This document shows, piece by piece, positions 45,110 to 54,365 of a DNA stretch of 64,000 bases. Position numbers and translations under genes: made by a program. Position 1 is the first letter of the stretch. Every line of letters begins with the position of its first letter. Location of the stretch: positions 1 to 64,000 of the IMG/VR virus record IMGVR_UViG_3300036900_000315. One strand, 5' to 3'. The stretch is from a virus. The notes beneath the pieces are model-generated. The model was not told the origin of the DNA and searched no databases. It saw only the letters and a list, made by a program, of their open reading frames with translations.

Positions 45110-48100
45110 TTAACCTGCGTACCCAGGATTGAGTTGCGCGCGCAGCTCGTCGGTAACCGGGTGTCCTGCGGTGATGGCCTTGTGCATTGCATCCGTGAGG
45201 ATGGAGGCATTGTCCATGATCGATTTACTGTCGAGCGCGTTGATGTTGATCTGGTACGACGGTCCCTGGCTACCGCCAGCCTGCGAAGGAGATCCCGCTG
45301 CGCCTGCTGTCTGGCTATTGGCTGGGTTGGTGTTCGGTCCACCAAAGGGCGAGATAACCGAGCCAGGAACTTCGGCGTGTTTCTCCCAGTCGTAGTAGCT
45401 CTCCGCGATTTGCGGCATGGCTGACAGGTTCGAGCTTCGGGCGTTGCCTTGGGCGTCGGTGTCGGAGTAGTTGCCGTTCAGGCCCATCGATTTTGAGATC
45501 GAGGTCGGGGCCTGGTATTGGTTCTGCTGCGCTTCCTTTTCCATGGTGTGGAGGTACTGTTGCTTGGGGTCTCCGAGCAAGCTCCCGATAACGCCGACGA
45601 CTCCGCCAACTGCTGCGAGTACTCCGCCGACGAGTTGGCCGCCGGGAATCAGTGATGCAATTCCAGCCGCGGTGCCGATAACGCCTGCAGCACCTTCGAC
45701 GCCACCCTTCGCTCCGCCCTTTTTAAAGCCGTCGTAGGCTGCGAATGCACCAGCAGCGATTTCAGCGATGCCAGCGACGTTCTTGCCGAGAGTGCCGGTC
45801 AAGCCTTTACTGGTCGATGCGATTTTGGAGGTGGCTCCTTCCGCCGCAGACTCGCCGCTGCTGTTATCCGCACTTCCGGGAATCGCGGAACCTTCCACGC
45901 CAGCTTCGCCCGATCCGGTAGGCGATGTACTGCTGCCGCTGAGAAGAGGCGCGATCTTCGAGAAGGCACTCATCACGCCAGGGGGAAGGATGGAGCTGAG
46001 GCCCGATGCTACGCTTCCTGCTCCCGCTCCGGCTGGTGGCGTCCCACCGTGCGCTGCAGTGTTCGCATTGACAGACGTAGTGAGCGAGGTTATGGCGGTC
46101 GTATTCGCATCGAGTTCAGGATGCTTCTTGGGCGAGAGGATTGTTCCGCCCAGCGCCGTGCTGAGGATCTTGCCAAAGGGGCCATCGGTTGGGATGTTGC
46201 TCGTTACCGCGCTGATTCCCTTGTCGATCACCGGGCCAGCAACGTTACCCGCAACCTGAGATGCGAGCTTGCGTCCTTCACCGGCGAAGAACCCGCGCAC
46301 TCCTTTGCTTCCGCCGAATGCTGATTCGGTCAGTCCGGAGGCGAGCGAGTGCGCATCCTCTGCACTCTTCCGGTTGGCTTCGGCCTGTTTGAGCGCGTCT
46401 TCCTCGTGGATATCCTTGACGGTTTGCGCGTTCTTTACGCGTGCCTCTTCCGCCGCAATGCCCTGTTGTTCCTGGTTCCCCTTGGTGGTGGCGATGTTGA
46501 GTTCGTACTGGAGGACCTTTGCGGCAGTCTGCAGGCGTAGGTCGGAGATGGCTTTCTGTGTTGCGAGTTCCTGACCGGGCCTGGAGTTTACCTCGAGGAG
46601 CCGTTCCTGGCGCCGTTCATCGTCTGTCGTTTGCTTGAGCAGATCCTGCGACGTTGCCTGACGTGGAGCGTTCGTAAGCGCGTCCTGGCCGGAGCCTGCG
46701 CGCAACACGCGACCAAGCGCCGTGGTGATACCGCCCTTGTCCCCGAACTTGTCCTCATCTTTGCTGGCCGCCGCCGATTCCTTGGCGGATTCCCGCGCCA
46801 GACGTCCCGACACGCTAAATGCTTCGTCACCGAGTACATCCAGGTTTTGAAGACGCTTTGCCGCGTCGTCCGTTTTCTTCTTCTCTGCCTTCTCGTCTTT
46901 TTTGCGCTGTTCCTCGTCGAGATTGGCCTTGGCGAGTAACGAGCCCCCGATCACATTGCCACGTGCGCGCGCGAGGTCGTCGCCATGCAGATTGGTCAGC
47001 TTCGCGAGTTCGGTATCGGTGTCGAGCTGCAGTTTCTCCTGTGGCGTGTCGCCCCTACCGCTCAATCTACGTCCGGCGGACGCCGCGCCCTTTAACGTGG
47101 AGACGCGCTCCCGTTCGAGCTTCGCCGCATCGCGCACCGCGCCGGTGAGGTCTTTCAGTTGGCCGTTGAGCGTCTCGATTTGGGCTTCGCGCGAGTGAAT
47201 TTCGTCCTTGGTGTCCTGCGCCGCTGTTTTGCCGAGGGCGCCGGAGAGTAGGTCTCTACGCAAATCCGCGAGACTGCGCGATGCGGTGCCTTCCTTGCCG
47301 GTGCCGGATTCCAGACCCTTAATCTGGCCGTGGATACCGTCCTTCGTTTTCAGGTACTCGGTGCGGTATTGGTCTGAAATTGCCTTGCCGCCGGCTTGCG
47401 TGGCAGCCGCTTGCGCTTCGAAGGGAGTAGGCCCGAATAAACCCGGTGGCCGGAACAGCCCACTTGGGTCTGAGGCTAGACGCAGATTGTGGCTGGCCTG
47501 ATTATTTGCATCCTGAAGGAAGCCGTTCAAGTCTCCAGGTCGCCGATTTCCCGGACCATGCTCAGGAAGGTGGAGGCCGGGATTCCCGCCTCCAGGATCA
47601 GAGATGGCATTGACGAACTGCCCGATTACGGACACGACAATAGGCGCGAGCTTTTCGCCTAGCTTGTCCCTGAGAATCTTAAACGCCACGGCCATCGTGG
47701 CAAACTTCTTCTCCGCTTCGTCTCCCTTTTCGATGATGTCGCGTGTGACGTTAAAGCCGAGTGCGGTAAGTTCCGAATTCAGTTCGGAATATTGATTGAT
47801 AAGCGGAATTAGCTCTTTCGCGCCGCGCCCCAGAATTGCAGTAGCCTCGCGAGCCCGCTCCGTTTTGTCCGTCATCATCGAGAGCTTCTCGATGGTTTCC
47901 AGGATAACGGAGCCCATTTCACGAGCGCCGCCGCCCGATTCGGTAAAGTCGATGCCGAGGCGATGCAGCGCGTCTGCGGTTTTCTTGCCGGAGCCGGCCT
48001 GGTCCTCTAACGCCGTGCTGACAAGGCGAATTCCGCCCTCGAGGGACCGGGCACTGACGCCGGTAATTTCTGCGATCTGTTCGAAGCGCCGCGCCTCGGT

Positions 48101-48688
48101 AGTCGAGATGTCCAGCCGGTCTGCGAAATTCTTAGTTTCGCGGGCGGCTGCCGCATAGCTCGAGGTGATCGATACGATGGCGTTTTTGAGTTCGTCAACT
48201 GCCTGACGGCCCACCTGCAGGCCGATTCCACCAACCGCCCCTAAGCCAAAAGCGCCGAGAACCGCGCCTTTGCCGATGCCATCGATATTTACGCCGCCCT
48301 TGTTGGCAGCCTCCTCGCGCCGCTTGTTTTCCGCATGCGCCGCCTCTTGCGCCTTGCCGAGCTGCTGGAGCGCAGCCTGCTGACGGCGGGAAGACTTCTC
48401 CGCTTCGTCTGCTGCCCGTTGGTTGGCCTTGTCCAGTTCGAGCAGGTCCTTTGCGATTCCAGCCACACCCGCGCCAACAGACTTTGCCGACTTCGCGAGG
48501 TCCTCGAGGCCTTTGCGCGTCGTATCTCCGGAGCGTGTGACCGTGTTCAGTAGCGTGCTGAACTGTTGGAGTTCGGCGCTGCTGTACTTGGTCTCGAGCG
48601 TGATCGCCTTCGTCGAACCCGCGACCTTATCTAGGGCGTCGATGCCTTGCGTTTGAATCTTGAAGAGTAGGTCGAGGGTTTCGGACAT
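45110..48688 (-). CDS. Tail tape measure protein
   Basis: 1,192 aa, the second longest structural gene. It starts with the typical alpha-helical MSETLDLLFKIQTQGIDALD, followed by long coiled coils (TELAKLTNLHGDDLARARGN, EQQGIAAEEARVKNAQTVKD). Hydrophobic Gly/Ala-rich segments near residues 835-860 and 1015-1075 (GVEGAAGVIGTAAGIASLIP) are likely membrane-insertion parts. At roughly 0.15 nm per residue it predicts a tail of about 180 nm. Position after G/GT chaperones is diagnostic. Confidence 0.85.
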   Translation of the reverse strand: MSETLDLLFKIQTQGIDALDKVAGSTKAITLETKYSSAELQQFSTLLNTVTRSGDTTRKGLEDLAKSAKSVGAGVAGIAKDLLELDKANQRAADEAEKSSRRQQAALQQLGKAQEAAHAENKRREEAANKGGVNIDGIGKGAVLGAFGLGAVGGIGLQVGRQAVDELKNAIVSITSSYAAAARETKNFADRLDISTTEARRFEQIAEITGVSARSLEGGIRLVSTALEDQAGSGKKTADALHRLGIDFTESGGGAREMGSVILETIEKLSMMTDKTERAREATAILGRGAKELIPLINQYSELNSELTALGFNVTRDIIEKGDEAEKKFATMAVAFKILRDKLGEKLAPIVVSVIGQFVNAISDPGGGNPGLHLPEHGPGNRRPGDLNGFLQDANNQASHNLRLASDPSGLFRPPGLFGPTPFEAQAAATQAGGKAISDQYRTEYLKTKDGIHGQIKGLESGTGKEGTASRSLADLRRDLLSGALGKTAAQDTKDEIHSREAQIETLNGQLKDLTGAVRDAAKLERERVSTLKGAASAGRRLSGRGDTPQEKLQLDTDTELAKLTNLHGDDLARARGNVIGGSLLAKANLDEEQRKKDEKAEKKKTDDAAKRLQNLDVLGDEAFSVSGRLARESAKESAAASKDEDKFGDKGGITTALGRVLRAGSGQDALTNAPRQATSQDLLKQTTDDERRQERLLEVNSRPGQELATQKAISDLRLQTAAKVLQYELNIATTKGNQEQQGIAAEEARVKNAQTVKDIHEEDALKQAEANRKSAEDAHSLASGLTESAFGGSKGVRGFFAGEGRKLASQVAGNVAGPVIDKGISAVTSNIPTDGPFGKILSTALGGTILSPKKHPELDANTTAITSLTTSVNANTAAHGGTPPAGAGAGSVASGLSSILPPGVMSAFSKIAPLLSGSSTSPTGSGEAGVEGSAIPGSADNSSGESAAEGATSKIASTSKGLTGTLGKNVAGIAEIAAGAFAAYDGFKKGGAKGGVEGAAGVIGTAAGIASLIPGGQLVGGVLAAVGGVVGVIGSLLGDPKQQYLHTMEKEAQQNQYQAPTSISKSMGLNGNYSDTDAQGNARSSNLSAMPQIAESYYDWEKHAEVPGSVISPFGGPNTNPANSQTAGAAGSPSQAGGSQGPSYQININALDSKSIMDNASILTDAMHKAITAGHPVTDELRAQLNPGYAG

Positions 48689-48691
48689 TGG

Positions 48692-49114
48692 CTATCGTTT
48701 GTTGGTTTCGCGGATTGCGGTCGTGAGTGCGTTCTTGTAACGCGATTCTTCGCACTCGATGATGGCCGCGGCATCTGCAGCTTTGGCTGGCCACTTATCG
48801 AGGGACGGGCCGAATAATGCGACGCCGGTGGCCCGGGCCTGGCCAAAGATCTGGACCAGTTCGTGAGATTCAGGCGTGACAAAACACGCGGGGCAGTCCT
48901 CGATCTCGGTATCTTCTACGGAAAAGGAATCTATGCCCGGGATGGCATAGTACGCATGCCAGCGTGCAGGTTTTTCGGGGTTGGAGGGCGGGTAGCCCGG
49001 CTTATAGCAGCGGCGATCTACGAAATAACCGGCTCGCTGACAGGTGCGGCAATCGTATCGTTCGTCGCTTCTTCCCCCGGTGCGGGCGAAGTGGAAGGCG
49101 ACGGTGAGTTTTTT
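48692..49114 (-). CDS. T extension of the tail assembly chaperone GT, reached by -1 frameshift
   Basis: 138 codons read in the -1 frame after the slippery heptamer at 49108-49114. The fusion (from ATG 49620) would be about 309 aa. This part begins LTVAFHFARTGG and has cysteines CRTCQ and CPACF, which might bind zinc. It has no start of its own in a sensible position, and its frame (48692-49219) fully overlaps the 3' end of G, as in lambda G/GT. GT recruits tape measure to tail tube. Confidence 0.7.
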   Translation of the reverse strand, partial: KKLTVAFHFARTGGRSDERYDCRTCQRAGYFVDRRCYKPGYPPSNPEKPARWHAYYAIPGIDSFSVEDTEIEDCPACFVTPESHELVQIFGQARATGVALFGPSLDKWPAKAADAAAIIECEESRYKNALTTAIRETNKR

Positions 49115-49620
49115 CTTTCGTCGGCGCTCAAGCCTGAAATGCCGGACTGAATCGCGTCGTAGATTTCCTGGACAAGCTCCGGGGGGCCGTGCTCGATCAG
49201 GTCCGGTATGGTGGTGCACGGGACGAAATTGCCGTCGCCTTCGATATCCACGTCGAGGCCTGCGATTGATTTGACCGCTTCGTCGAGGTAGCCGCGCTGG
49301 ACTTCGGAGTAGACGAGGAAATTGATAGAGGCCAGACGGTCTCGGAGGATGCGCTTGTCATCACGGGAGATTAATTTGTCGATGGCTTCGTTGATCGCGT
49401 TATCGCGATCTGCCGTGTCTGCCGGGACGGATGCCTCTGCAGCTTCGCGCGCCGGGTCGATAATTTCGGCCCGCTCGTCGCTCAACTCGCGGATTTTCTC
49501 ACGGGTTTTGGCGAGCGACATATCGATGCGGGTGCGCATGCCATGGGAGAGTTTGCGGACCTTGGCCGTGACGCCGGGGAAGAGGAGGGATTTGAAGGTA
49601 GGCTGGGATTCGAATTTCAT
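49018..49620 (-). CDS. Tail assembly chaperone G
   Basis: 200 aa from ATG 49620 (MKFESQPTFKSLLFPGVTAK). Alpha-helical with conserved-looking acidic patches (REKIRELSDERAEIIDPARE), ending in a Ser/Pro tail. It lies between tail tube and tape measure, the standard chaperone position. The frameshift heptamer lies about 30 codons before its stop. Confidence 0.7.
   Translation of the reverse strand: MKFESQPTFKSLLFPGVTAKVRKLSHGMRTRIDMSLAKTREKIRELSDERAEIIDPAREAAEASVPADTADRDNAINEAIDKLISRDDKRILRDRLASINFLVYSEVQRGYLDEAVKSIAGLDVDIEGDGNFVPCTTIPDLIEHGPPELVQEIYDAIQSGISGLSADERKNSPSPSTSPAPGEEATNDTIAAPVSEPVIS
49108..49114 (-). promoter_or_regulatory. Programmed -1 ribosomal frameshift site
   Basis: On the minus strand A AAA AAC in the zero frame of gene G (reads AGA AAA AAC), the canonical X XXY YYZ heptamer. 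Slippage joins DERK to KLTVAFHFARTGG in the -1 frame. Both frames are long and open past the site, as needed for G and GT products. Confidence 0.75.
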
Positions 49621-49711
49621 GGGGTGGTAATCTGTGGTTTGGGCTGACCGCCCACTACGAACACTTAAAAGAGAACCGGGAGAACCCGTATGGGGAAGCA
49701 CCCGGAAAGCG

Positions 49712-49745
49712 AAGGGCCGCTTCGAAAGGAGCGGCCCTTTTCTTG
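49712..49745 (+). terminator. Intrinsic terminator between tail tube and tail chaperone genes
   Basis: AAGGGCCGCT (49712-49721) pairs with AGCGGCCCTT (49730-49739) around an 8-base loop, followed by TTTTCTTG on the plus strand. On the minus strand the stem lies right after the tail-tube stop (49747), where it may reduce read-through or stabilise the abundant tube mRNA. It shares AGCGAAGGGCC with the terminator at 34581. The rest of 49621-49711 holds no gene. Confidence 0.6.
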
Positions 49746-49746
49746 T

Positions 49747-50745
49747 CTAAGTGAGGACCAGACCGACTTCGTCCTTCGCCGAGAGCGAGGAACCAGTGGC
49801 GCGCGATCGCGCAATGTTGGCCTGCCATTTGCGCGTTCCTTCCGTGATGTCCGGGGTCTCGAGCTGCAGGCCCTTGACGGTGAATGCCGCGATGCTGCCA
49901 GCCACAGTCCCGATTGTGGCGACTGCGGTGATACCGGCCTTCGTCAGGGCCTTGGTGTACAGGTCCTGCGTTCCGGTGGTGTCATCGTCGTAAGTCGAGA
50001 TGGTCAGTCCGATATCGCGGGCGTCCGCTTCGGGCGTTCCACCGTAGTAGGAGCCGAACACGTCCAGCGGAATATCGCTGTTAAGGTTGATGTCGACGTC
50101 CATGGTCCGAATATTGAGGAATGTGTTGGAGTCGAGAACTGCCGAACCGGTGAAACCTGCGACGATGGGACCGTTCGAGGTGGGTGAGCCAGGCTCTGCG
50201 GCGATCGAGGACAGGCCGCCCTTGCCGCCGGCGTCGAGCGTCGAAAAGATGAAGGTGTCGGGAACGAAAAGGGCCACGCCGGAGAACGTGCAGGTGGCGA
50301 TATTCTCACCCAATTTAAAGGTGGCGCGTTGCACGATGCACCCGACAGCGACCTGCTGCGAAACAGTGGACGGGGTGCGGTAGTTGTAGGCGGTGAAGCT
50401 GAGAATCGCGTCATTGAGCGAATAGGTCACGCTGACGCCGGCAGCCACAACGCCGGCCTGCCCGAAGAGCGCTTGCAGGAGCGGATCCATATCGGGCTTG
50501 ACGCCAGGGGCTCCGTTCGGCCGCAGTTCCATCTCGATCGAGAACGTGCCGCTGTGACGGCCGGGGACGCCGGGGAAGACGGTGCGCGTTCCGGTCTTCG
50601 ATTGTGAGACGAGCACGTCGACGTGAGGCTTGAAGACGGCCTTGGTGATCAAACAGTTATTGCTGCCTGTCACGGTAGCGGCGACGCCGAAAGAGCTTTC
50701 AATGGCGAGATAGACTCGCTGATTGCGATTTAAAGAGTAAGCCAC
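49747..50745 (-). CDS. Major tail tube protein
   Basis: 332 aa. MAYSLNRNQRVYLAIESSFG then beta-rich sequence (SGTFSIEMELRPNGAPGVKP, LTISTYDDDTTGTQD) typical of tail-tube proteins with Ig-like insertions. Longer than lambda gpV (246 aa). Position before the G/GT chaperones and the hairpin behind it suit an abundant structural protein. Forms hexameric rings of the tail. Confidence 0.75.
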   Translation of the reverse strand: MAYSLNRNQRVYLAIESSFGVAATVTGSNNCLITKAVFKPHVDVLVSQSKTGTRTVFPGVPGRHSGTFSIEMELRPNGAPGVKPDMDPLLQALFGQAGVVAAGVSVTYSLNDAILSFTAYNYRTPSTVSQQVAVGCIVQRATFKLGENIATCTFSGVALFVPDTFIFSTLDAGGKGGLSSIAAEPGSPTSNGPIVAGFTGSAVLDSNTFLNIRTMDVDINLNSDIPLDVFGSYYGGTPEADARDIGLTISTYDDDTTGTQDLYTKALTKAGITAVATIGTVAGSIAAFTVKGLQLETPDITEGTRKWQANIARSRATGSSLSAKDEVGLVLT

Positions 50746-51255
50746 TTAGACCACTTCCTTTGCTGCGTTCTGTTCATCGGTGATCACCGCTTCGTTCGCG
50801 TTGATCACGCTTGCCGCGCTCGCCCGCTCGAGGTCGGCCTGTTCTGCGCCGGCTACGAGGGCCTCAGCAGCAGCCTTGCGATCTGCCAGGATCTCGTCAA
50901 CGCGAGCTTTCTCTTTGTCGTCCCAGGCCTTGACTGCCGCGTAGTGCAGATTTGTGGCGGCATCGACAGCGGCTTTCTTCTTCGCCTTCAGATCGTCCGG
51001 AGCGCTAAACCAGTGCCCGGGAAACTTGGGGAAGGTCTTCTCCTTCATCTGCGCCTCGGTGAAGAACGTGAGGAACTGGGCTTCGGGAAGGATCATGCCT
51101 CCGCCGCGCAGAACGGTTTCCGCCTGCTCATCGGTCAACAGCGTGCGCTGGCCGAATTGCTTCAATTCGTCGTGCTCGTGGATCAGCGTGTAGACGCCGA
51201 CAAAGCGATAGGGATTGCTGGCAGCGACGGGCTGCACAGGCGTAGTGGTGCTCAT
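50746..51255 (-). CDS. Tail-region protein of unknown function
   Basis: 169 aa, directly adjoining the tail-tube gene (0 bp). N-terminal beta part (NPYRFVGVYTLIHEHDELKQ), then a long charged helix (AKKKAAVDAATNLHYAAVKA, DKEKARVDEILADRKAAAEA). Possibly a tube-associated or connector protein. No family recognised. Confidence 0.55.
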   Translation of the reverse strand: MSTTTPVQPVAASNPYRFVGVYTLIHEHDELKQFGQRTLLTDEQAETVLRGGGMILPEAQFLTFFTEAQMKEKTFPKFPGHWFSAPDDLKAKKKAAVDAATNLHYAAVKAWDDKEKARVDEILADRKAAAEALVAGAEQADLERASAASVINANEAVITDEQNAAKEVV

Positions 51256-51295
51256 GGATTTTTGGGAACTCCTGGGGGGAAATTAGGGAAAAGGA

Positions 51296-51835
51296 TTAGT
51301 TGGTATCGAGGCCGAACGGCAAGTAAAACTTGATCGGTACGCGCCAGTTCTGCGCGCCCATTTGCAAACGCGATCGCTTCACTGCGAGCTTGCGATTGAA
51401 CGTAACTGGGCCGGTGAAGTTTGCAGTTGCGGCGGCTGACGAATCACAGAAGGTGCGGATCACTGCGGCGGTGACGGCGTTCAGCGTCTTCTCGACGTTG
51501 CGCGGCACTCCCGATTGGATGAACGAAATATAGAGGCACAACTCCATCACGATCTGACCGGAGAATGTGATGTAGGTCTGGTCGAGCTGGTTGTCTTCCT
51601 GCAGGACAGAGAGCGTGCACAGCGGGTACTTCAGCGGCGTGGTCGATTCGATGTCGCCGGGGTCGAGTTGCACCTCGAAGAAGTTGATACTCGTGGCGCT
51701 CCAGTCGAACGCGAAGACCGGCAGACCTGCGGCTCCCAGCGTTATCGCGAGCTGGACGTTGAGACCACGTGTCACGTCTTCGAGTTGAGCTACGGCGACG
51801 TCGCGGACCTGGCCGGCATATTCGGGGGAGAGCAT
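51296..51835 (-). CDS. Probable tail terminator or tail-completion protein
   Basis: 179 aa. Alpha/beta with MELCLYISFIQSGVPRNVEK and MGAQNWRVPIKFYLPFGLDT. It lies two genes upstream of the tube, where gpU-type tail terminators occur. Function assigned from position and size, not motif. Confidence 0.5.
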   Translation of the reverse strand: MLSPEYAGQVRDVAVAQLEDVTRGLNVQLAITLGAAGLPVFAFDWSATSINFFEVQLDPGDIESTTPLKYPLCTLSVLQEDNQLDQTYITFSGQIVMELCLYISFIQSGVPRNVEKTLNAVTAAVIRTFCDSSAAATANFTGPVTFNRKLAVKRSRLQMGAQNWRVPIKFYLPFGLDTN

Positions 51836-52132
51836 TTAGTTTTCGATGGCTTCGGCTGTTGGCGTGGCGGTTTGGGCCTGTTTGGCTGCTGCCTTTGCCT
51901 GCTTAACGGCTGCTTTCGCTTGAGCGATGAGCCGTCGATCCTCGTGCTGAACCAATTCTGTTTCGCTGGGAAACGCGATGCCGGCACGTGTGAGCATAGT
52001 GCGCACTTCTGCACGTTCCGCCTCTGGAGTATTTTTCCAGCGGAGTGTGTCGCTTTTAATCAGCGCCATTGCCAGGTTGCGCATGTGCCTGACGCGAGCG
52101 GCGGCGCATTCTTCGAGCGTAATGATGACCAT
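51836..52132 (-). CDS. Small structural-region protein, unknown
   Basis: 98 aa. MVIITLEECAAARVRHMRNL then a Lys/Ala helix (AQAKAAVKQAKAAAKQAQTA). Directly adjoins the next gene. Perhaps a head-tail connector accessory. Unknown. Confidence 0.5.
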   Translation of the reverse strand: MVIITLEECAAARVRHMRNLAMALIKSDTLRWKNTPEAERAEVRTMLTRAGIAFPSETELVQHEDRRLIAQAKAAVKQAKAAAKQAQTATPTAEAIEN

Positions 52133-52153
52133 GGGAGTACCTTGGCGAGAGGT

Positions 52154-52855
52154 TTAGCGCTTGTTTCTGGCGACGATAGAACTGTAGATATCCGCCAGCA
52201 TCTGCTTAACGTCGTGGCTCGATGCCCCGAAGAAACGGCGTTGCTTGCCGCCCTTGGTTTCCCCGGTGTTGTGGCCCGTTGCAATCGCGGCTTTCTGCGG
52301 ATCCTCGATCGACAACCGGATTTCGTTACCTGTGGCGCTCACCTGGATGGCCTGCATCATGTGCGGGGCATGGGGTCCGGTGAGGTCGACGCCAGATCTT
52401 CCGAGAGCCGCTTTGAACGCAGCATACGAGGCGAACTTGATCGTGTCCGATTCGTGAGAATGGATCTCACCAACGCCGACGCCCTTATGCCGGAGTGTTC
52501 CTTTGCCGCCGGAGGTCGTGCCGCCCAGCTTGCGAAGGAATCGGGAGGCCGATGCGTTGCGTGAGAGTTCCGGGACCTTCTTGCGGCGATCGGCGAGGCT
52601 TACACCTTTGCGGCCGCGCCCGATGCTGGGGGTATCCCAGGGGCGGAAATAGTAGGGCCGCGTGGTGTCGTAGGGCTCGAATTCGTTCCCGTCGACGTCG
52701 CGGTGGTCTGCAGTCTTTTCGTGGATGCGCTCGTTCTGGCGCTGCCCGGCATAGAGGAGGTCCTCACGTAGGGGGATGAGGTTGCGGCGGACCTCCAGTA
52801 TCACCTCTTCGGGATCTCTCCCGTTCGATGACTTGAACTCCGCCGCACTTGCCAA
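52154..52855 (-). CDS. Phage virion morphogenesis/tail-completion protein (HK97 gp10-like)
   Basis: 233 aa. The C-terminal half matches the family layout: IQVSATGNEIRLSIEDPQKA then AIATGHNTGETKGGKQRRFF and GASSHDVKQML. The N-terminal region is basic and Arg-rich. Needed for head-tail joining in related phages. Good fit to the family by motif order. Confidence 0.7.
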   Translation of the reverse strand: MASAAEFKSSNGRDPEEVILEVRRNLIPLREDLLYAGQRQNERIHEKTADHRDVDGNEFEPYDTTRPYYFRPWDTPSIGRGRKGVSLADRRKKVPELSRNASASRFLRKLGGTTSGGKGTLRHKGVGVGEIHSHESDTIKFASYAAFKAALGRSGVDLTGPHAPHMMQAIQVSATGNEIRLSIEDPQKAAIATGHNTGETKGGKQRRFFGASSHDVKQMLADIYSSIVARNKR

Positions 52856-52860
52856 TTTAT

Positions 52861-53454
52861 TTACTGAAGAGAAAGGGTAAGAGCTACGCTGTTACCGCCG
52901 TCGATTTGCGCGACAAACACCTGAATGGTTGCGCTTGCCACACCGAAGCGGGCTTGCGGCATTTCGTAACCCCGCATGCTCATCGTCTTACCGCCAACTG
53001 GAAACGCACCCTTTATGTCCATCACCATGATGGTGCGCGCAGTCACGAAGCCGTCCACGCTATCGCGAATATGGATCAGACACCCTTTTGCGGCGGTTTG
53101 GTTTTCGGCCTTGAGGGAAACTGTCACATCACCCGTCAAGCCGGAGATGTCATACGCAATATTTACGGTGCCGGCGGAGGTTGCTCCGTTGCCTGCGACC
53201 GGGATGGTGAGCGCTGCATCGGAGTAGAGGCCGATGGTGGTTGCTGAGAAGCCGGTTACCTTGGCAAATACCAGGGCGTTGGCTGCGGTATTGGTGGCAA
53301 AGCCCGAGCCTTGCACCTGGTCGCCGTCGACGAGGCCGTGAGCCGCCGCAAAGGTGACAACGATTGGCGTGGCGTTAGTAGCTGCTGTTGCGGCGCCGCC
53401 GAAGGCGCCAACTGCTGTGTGAGTGCGGCCGGATTCTACGTATACGGTATTCAT
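52861..53454 (-). CDS. Beta-rich minor structural protein
   Basis: 197 aa. Ala/Thr/Gly/Val-rich with Ig-like strands (VTFAAAHGLVDGDQVQGSGF, GTVNIAYDISGLTGDVTVSL). Such composition is common in head decoration or minor tail proteins. Followed upstream by a short AT-richer gap holding the palindrome ACTAAATTTAGT. No family recognised. Confidence 0.55.
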   Translation of the reverse strand: MNTVYVESGRTHTAVGAFGGAATAATNATPIVVTFAAAHGLVDGDQVQGSGFATNTAANALVFAKVTGFSATTIGLYSDAALTIPVAGNGATSAGTVNIAYDISGLTGDVTVSLKAENQTAAKGCLIHIRDSVDGFVTARTIMVMDIKGAFPVGGKTMSMRGYEMPQARFGVASATIQVFVAQIDGGNSVALTLSLQ

Positions 53455-53470
53455 ATTCTCCCTTTAATCA

Positions 53471-53482
53471 ACTAAATTTAGT
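53471..53482. promoter_or_regulatory. Perfect 12-bp palindrome
   Basis: ACTAAATTTAGT lies in the 55-bp gap between two head genes, upstream of the 53454 start. AT-rich within GC-rich surroundings, so a regulator site or internal promoter element is possible. Confidence 0.35.
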
Positions 53483-53509
53483 GTCCGGCCTAAACCGGGG
53501 TTAACTTCA

Positions 53510-54361
53510 TCATGAGCCCTGGGAGAGGGGCGCGGGGGTTGCAAGGCCCGAAATGAGCCACATGTGCCGGCAGCGAAATCCGCCGCACGTCAGGAAAACG
53601 TTAGGGAGCTGATGATTATTCATCAAATCGATCTCCGCCCGGCTGTACGTCTTGCCGCTCTCTTCGAGGTGGGCACAGAACGGCCTGGTCAAGCGGTCCA
53701 AAGGGCCGTAGTACTTGTACCGGATCGAATCTGCCGGTAGCCCACGCTCGATATCGGCGAACCCGCGCTCGGAGATCGATCTGTAGAAAACGGTCATGGC
53801 CGTGTCTGCAAGCCGCGCCGCCATGGGCAAGGTCTGTTGGAACCGCTCGGCGAGTACTTCCGCCAGGTCGGCGATCGGCATGCCGCCAACCCCGAACAAC
53901 ACCCGCTGTTGAGCCAGCGCGCCGGCGATATCGACCACTGCTTTCAGGCTGTCGGCCGACGCAAGCTGCTGGGACTTGAACCAAGCCTTGTCGTCCGTCG
54001 TGAAGTCGACGCTGCGCCCAGGAGCCACGATGGCCAGCAGCTCGTTGAAGAACCGGAACTGCGTGCTAAACCTTCCGACGTACGCATCCACCAGCGCGTC
54101 GTAGCCCGCCTCCGTCATCTGCTCCTTGAAGAGCTTGTCGATGCCTCGGAGTACCTTGCTGTTCGCCGGGTTGCTGTCGATCAGGTGGACCGAGGTCTTA
54201 CCAATTTCAAGCCGCGATTGCAGGATGGCCAGCGTGCGCGTGGAGGCGGTCTCGATGGTGGCCTTGACGTGGGTCTCGAAGGCTTGCACAAGCGAATCCA
54301 CAGCGGCGTTATGCTCTGTGGCGAGACCTCGGAGGGCTACTGGGATGCTATCTTCAGGCAC
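53510..54361 (-). CDS. Head morphogenesis protein, Mu gpF-like
   Basis: 283 aa from GTG 54361. The C terminus carries the MuF-like pattern YYGPLDRLTRPFCAHLEESG, KTYSRAEIDLMNNH and GGFRCRHMW, with the two Cys typical of the domain. The first 180 residues are helical. In SPP1 and Mu, homologues act in head assembly and are ejected with DNA. Here it is separated from the portal gene by five genes, which is less usual. Confidence 0.7.
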   Translation of the reverse strand: MPEDSIPVALRGLATEHNAAVDSLVQAFETHVKATIETASTRTLAILQSRLEIGKTSVHLIDSNPANSKVLRGIDKLFKEQMTEAGYDALVDAYVGRFSTQFRFFNELLAIVAPGRSVDFTTDDKAWFKSQQLASADSLKAVVDIAGALAQQRVLFGVGGMPIADLAEVLAERFQQTLPMAARLADTAMTVFYRSISERGFADIERGLPADSIRYKYYGPLDRLTRPFCAHLEESGKTYSRAEIDLMNNHQLPNVFLTCGGFRCRHMWLISGLATPAPLSQGS

Positions 54362-54365
54362 GTGG

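Noticed and set aside
51515-52564. 349-codon plus-strand open frame
   Set aside because: Antisense to three well-placed head/tail genes; Cys-, His- and Arg-rich with no family likeness.
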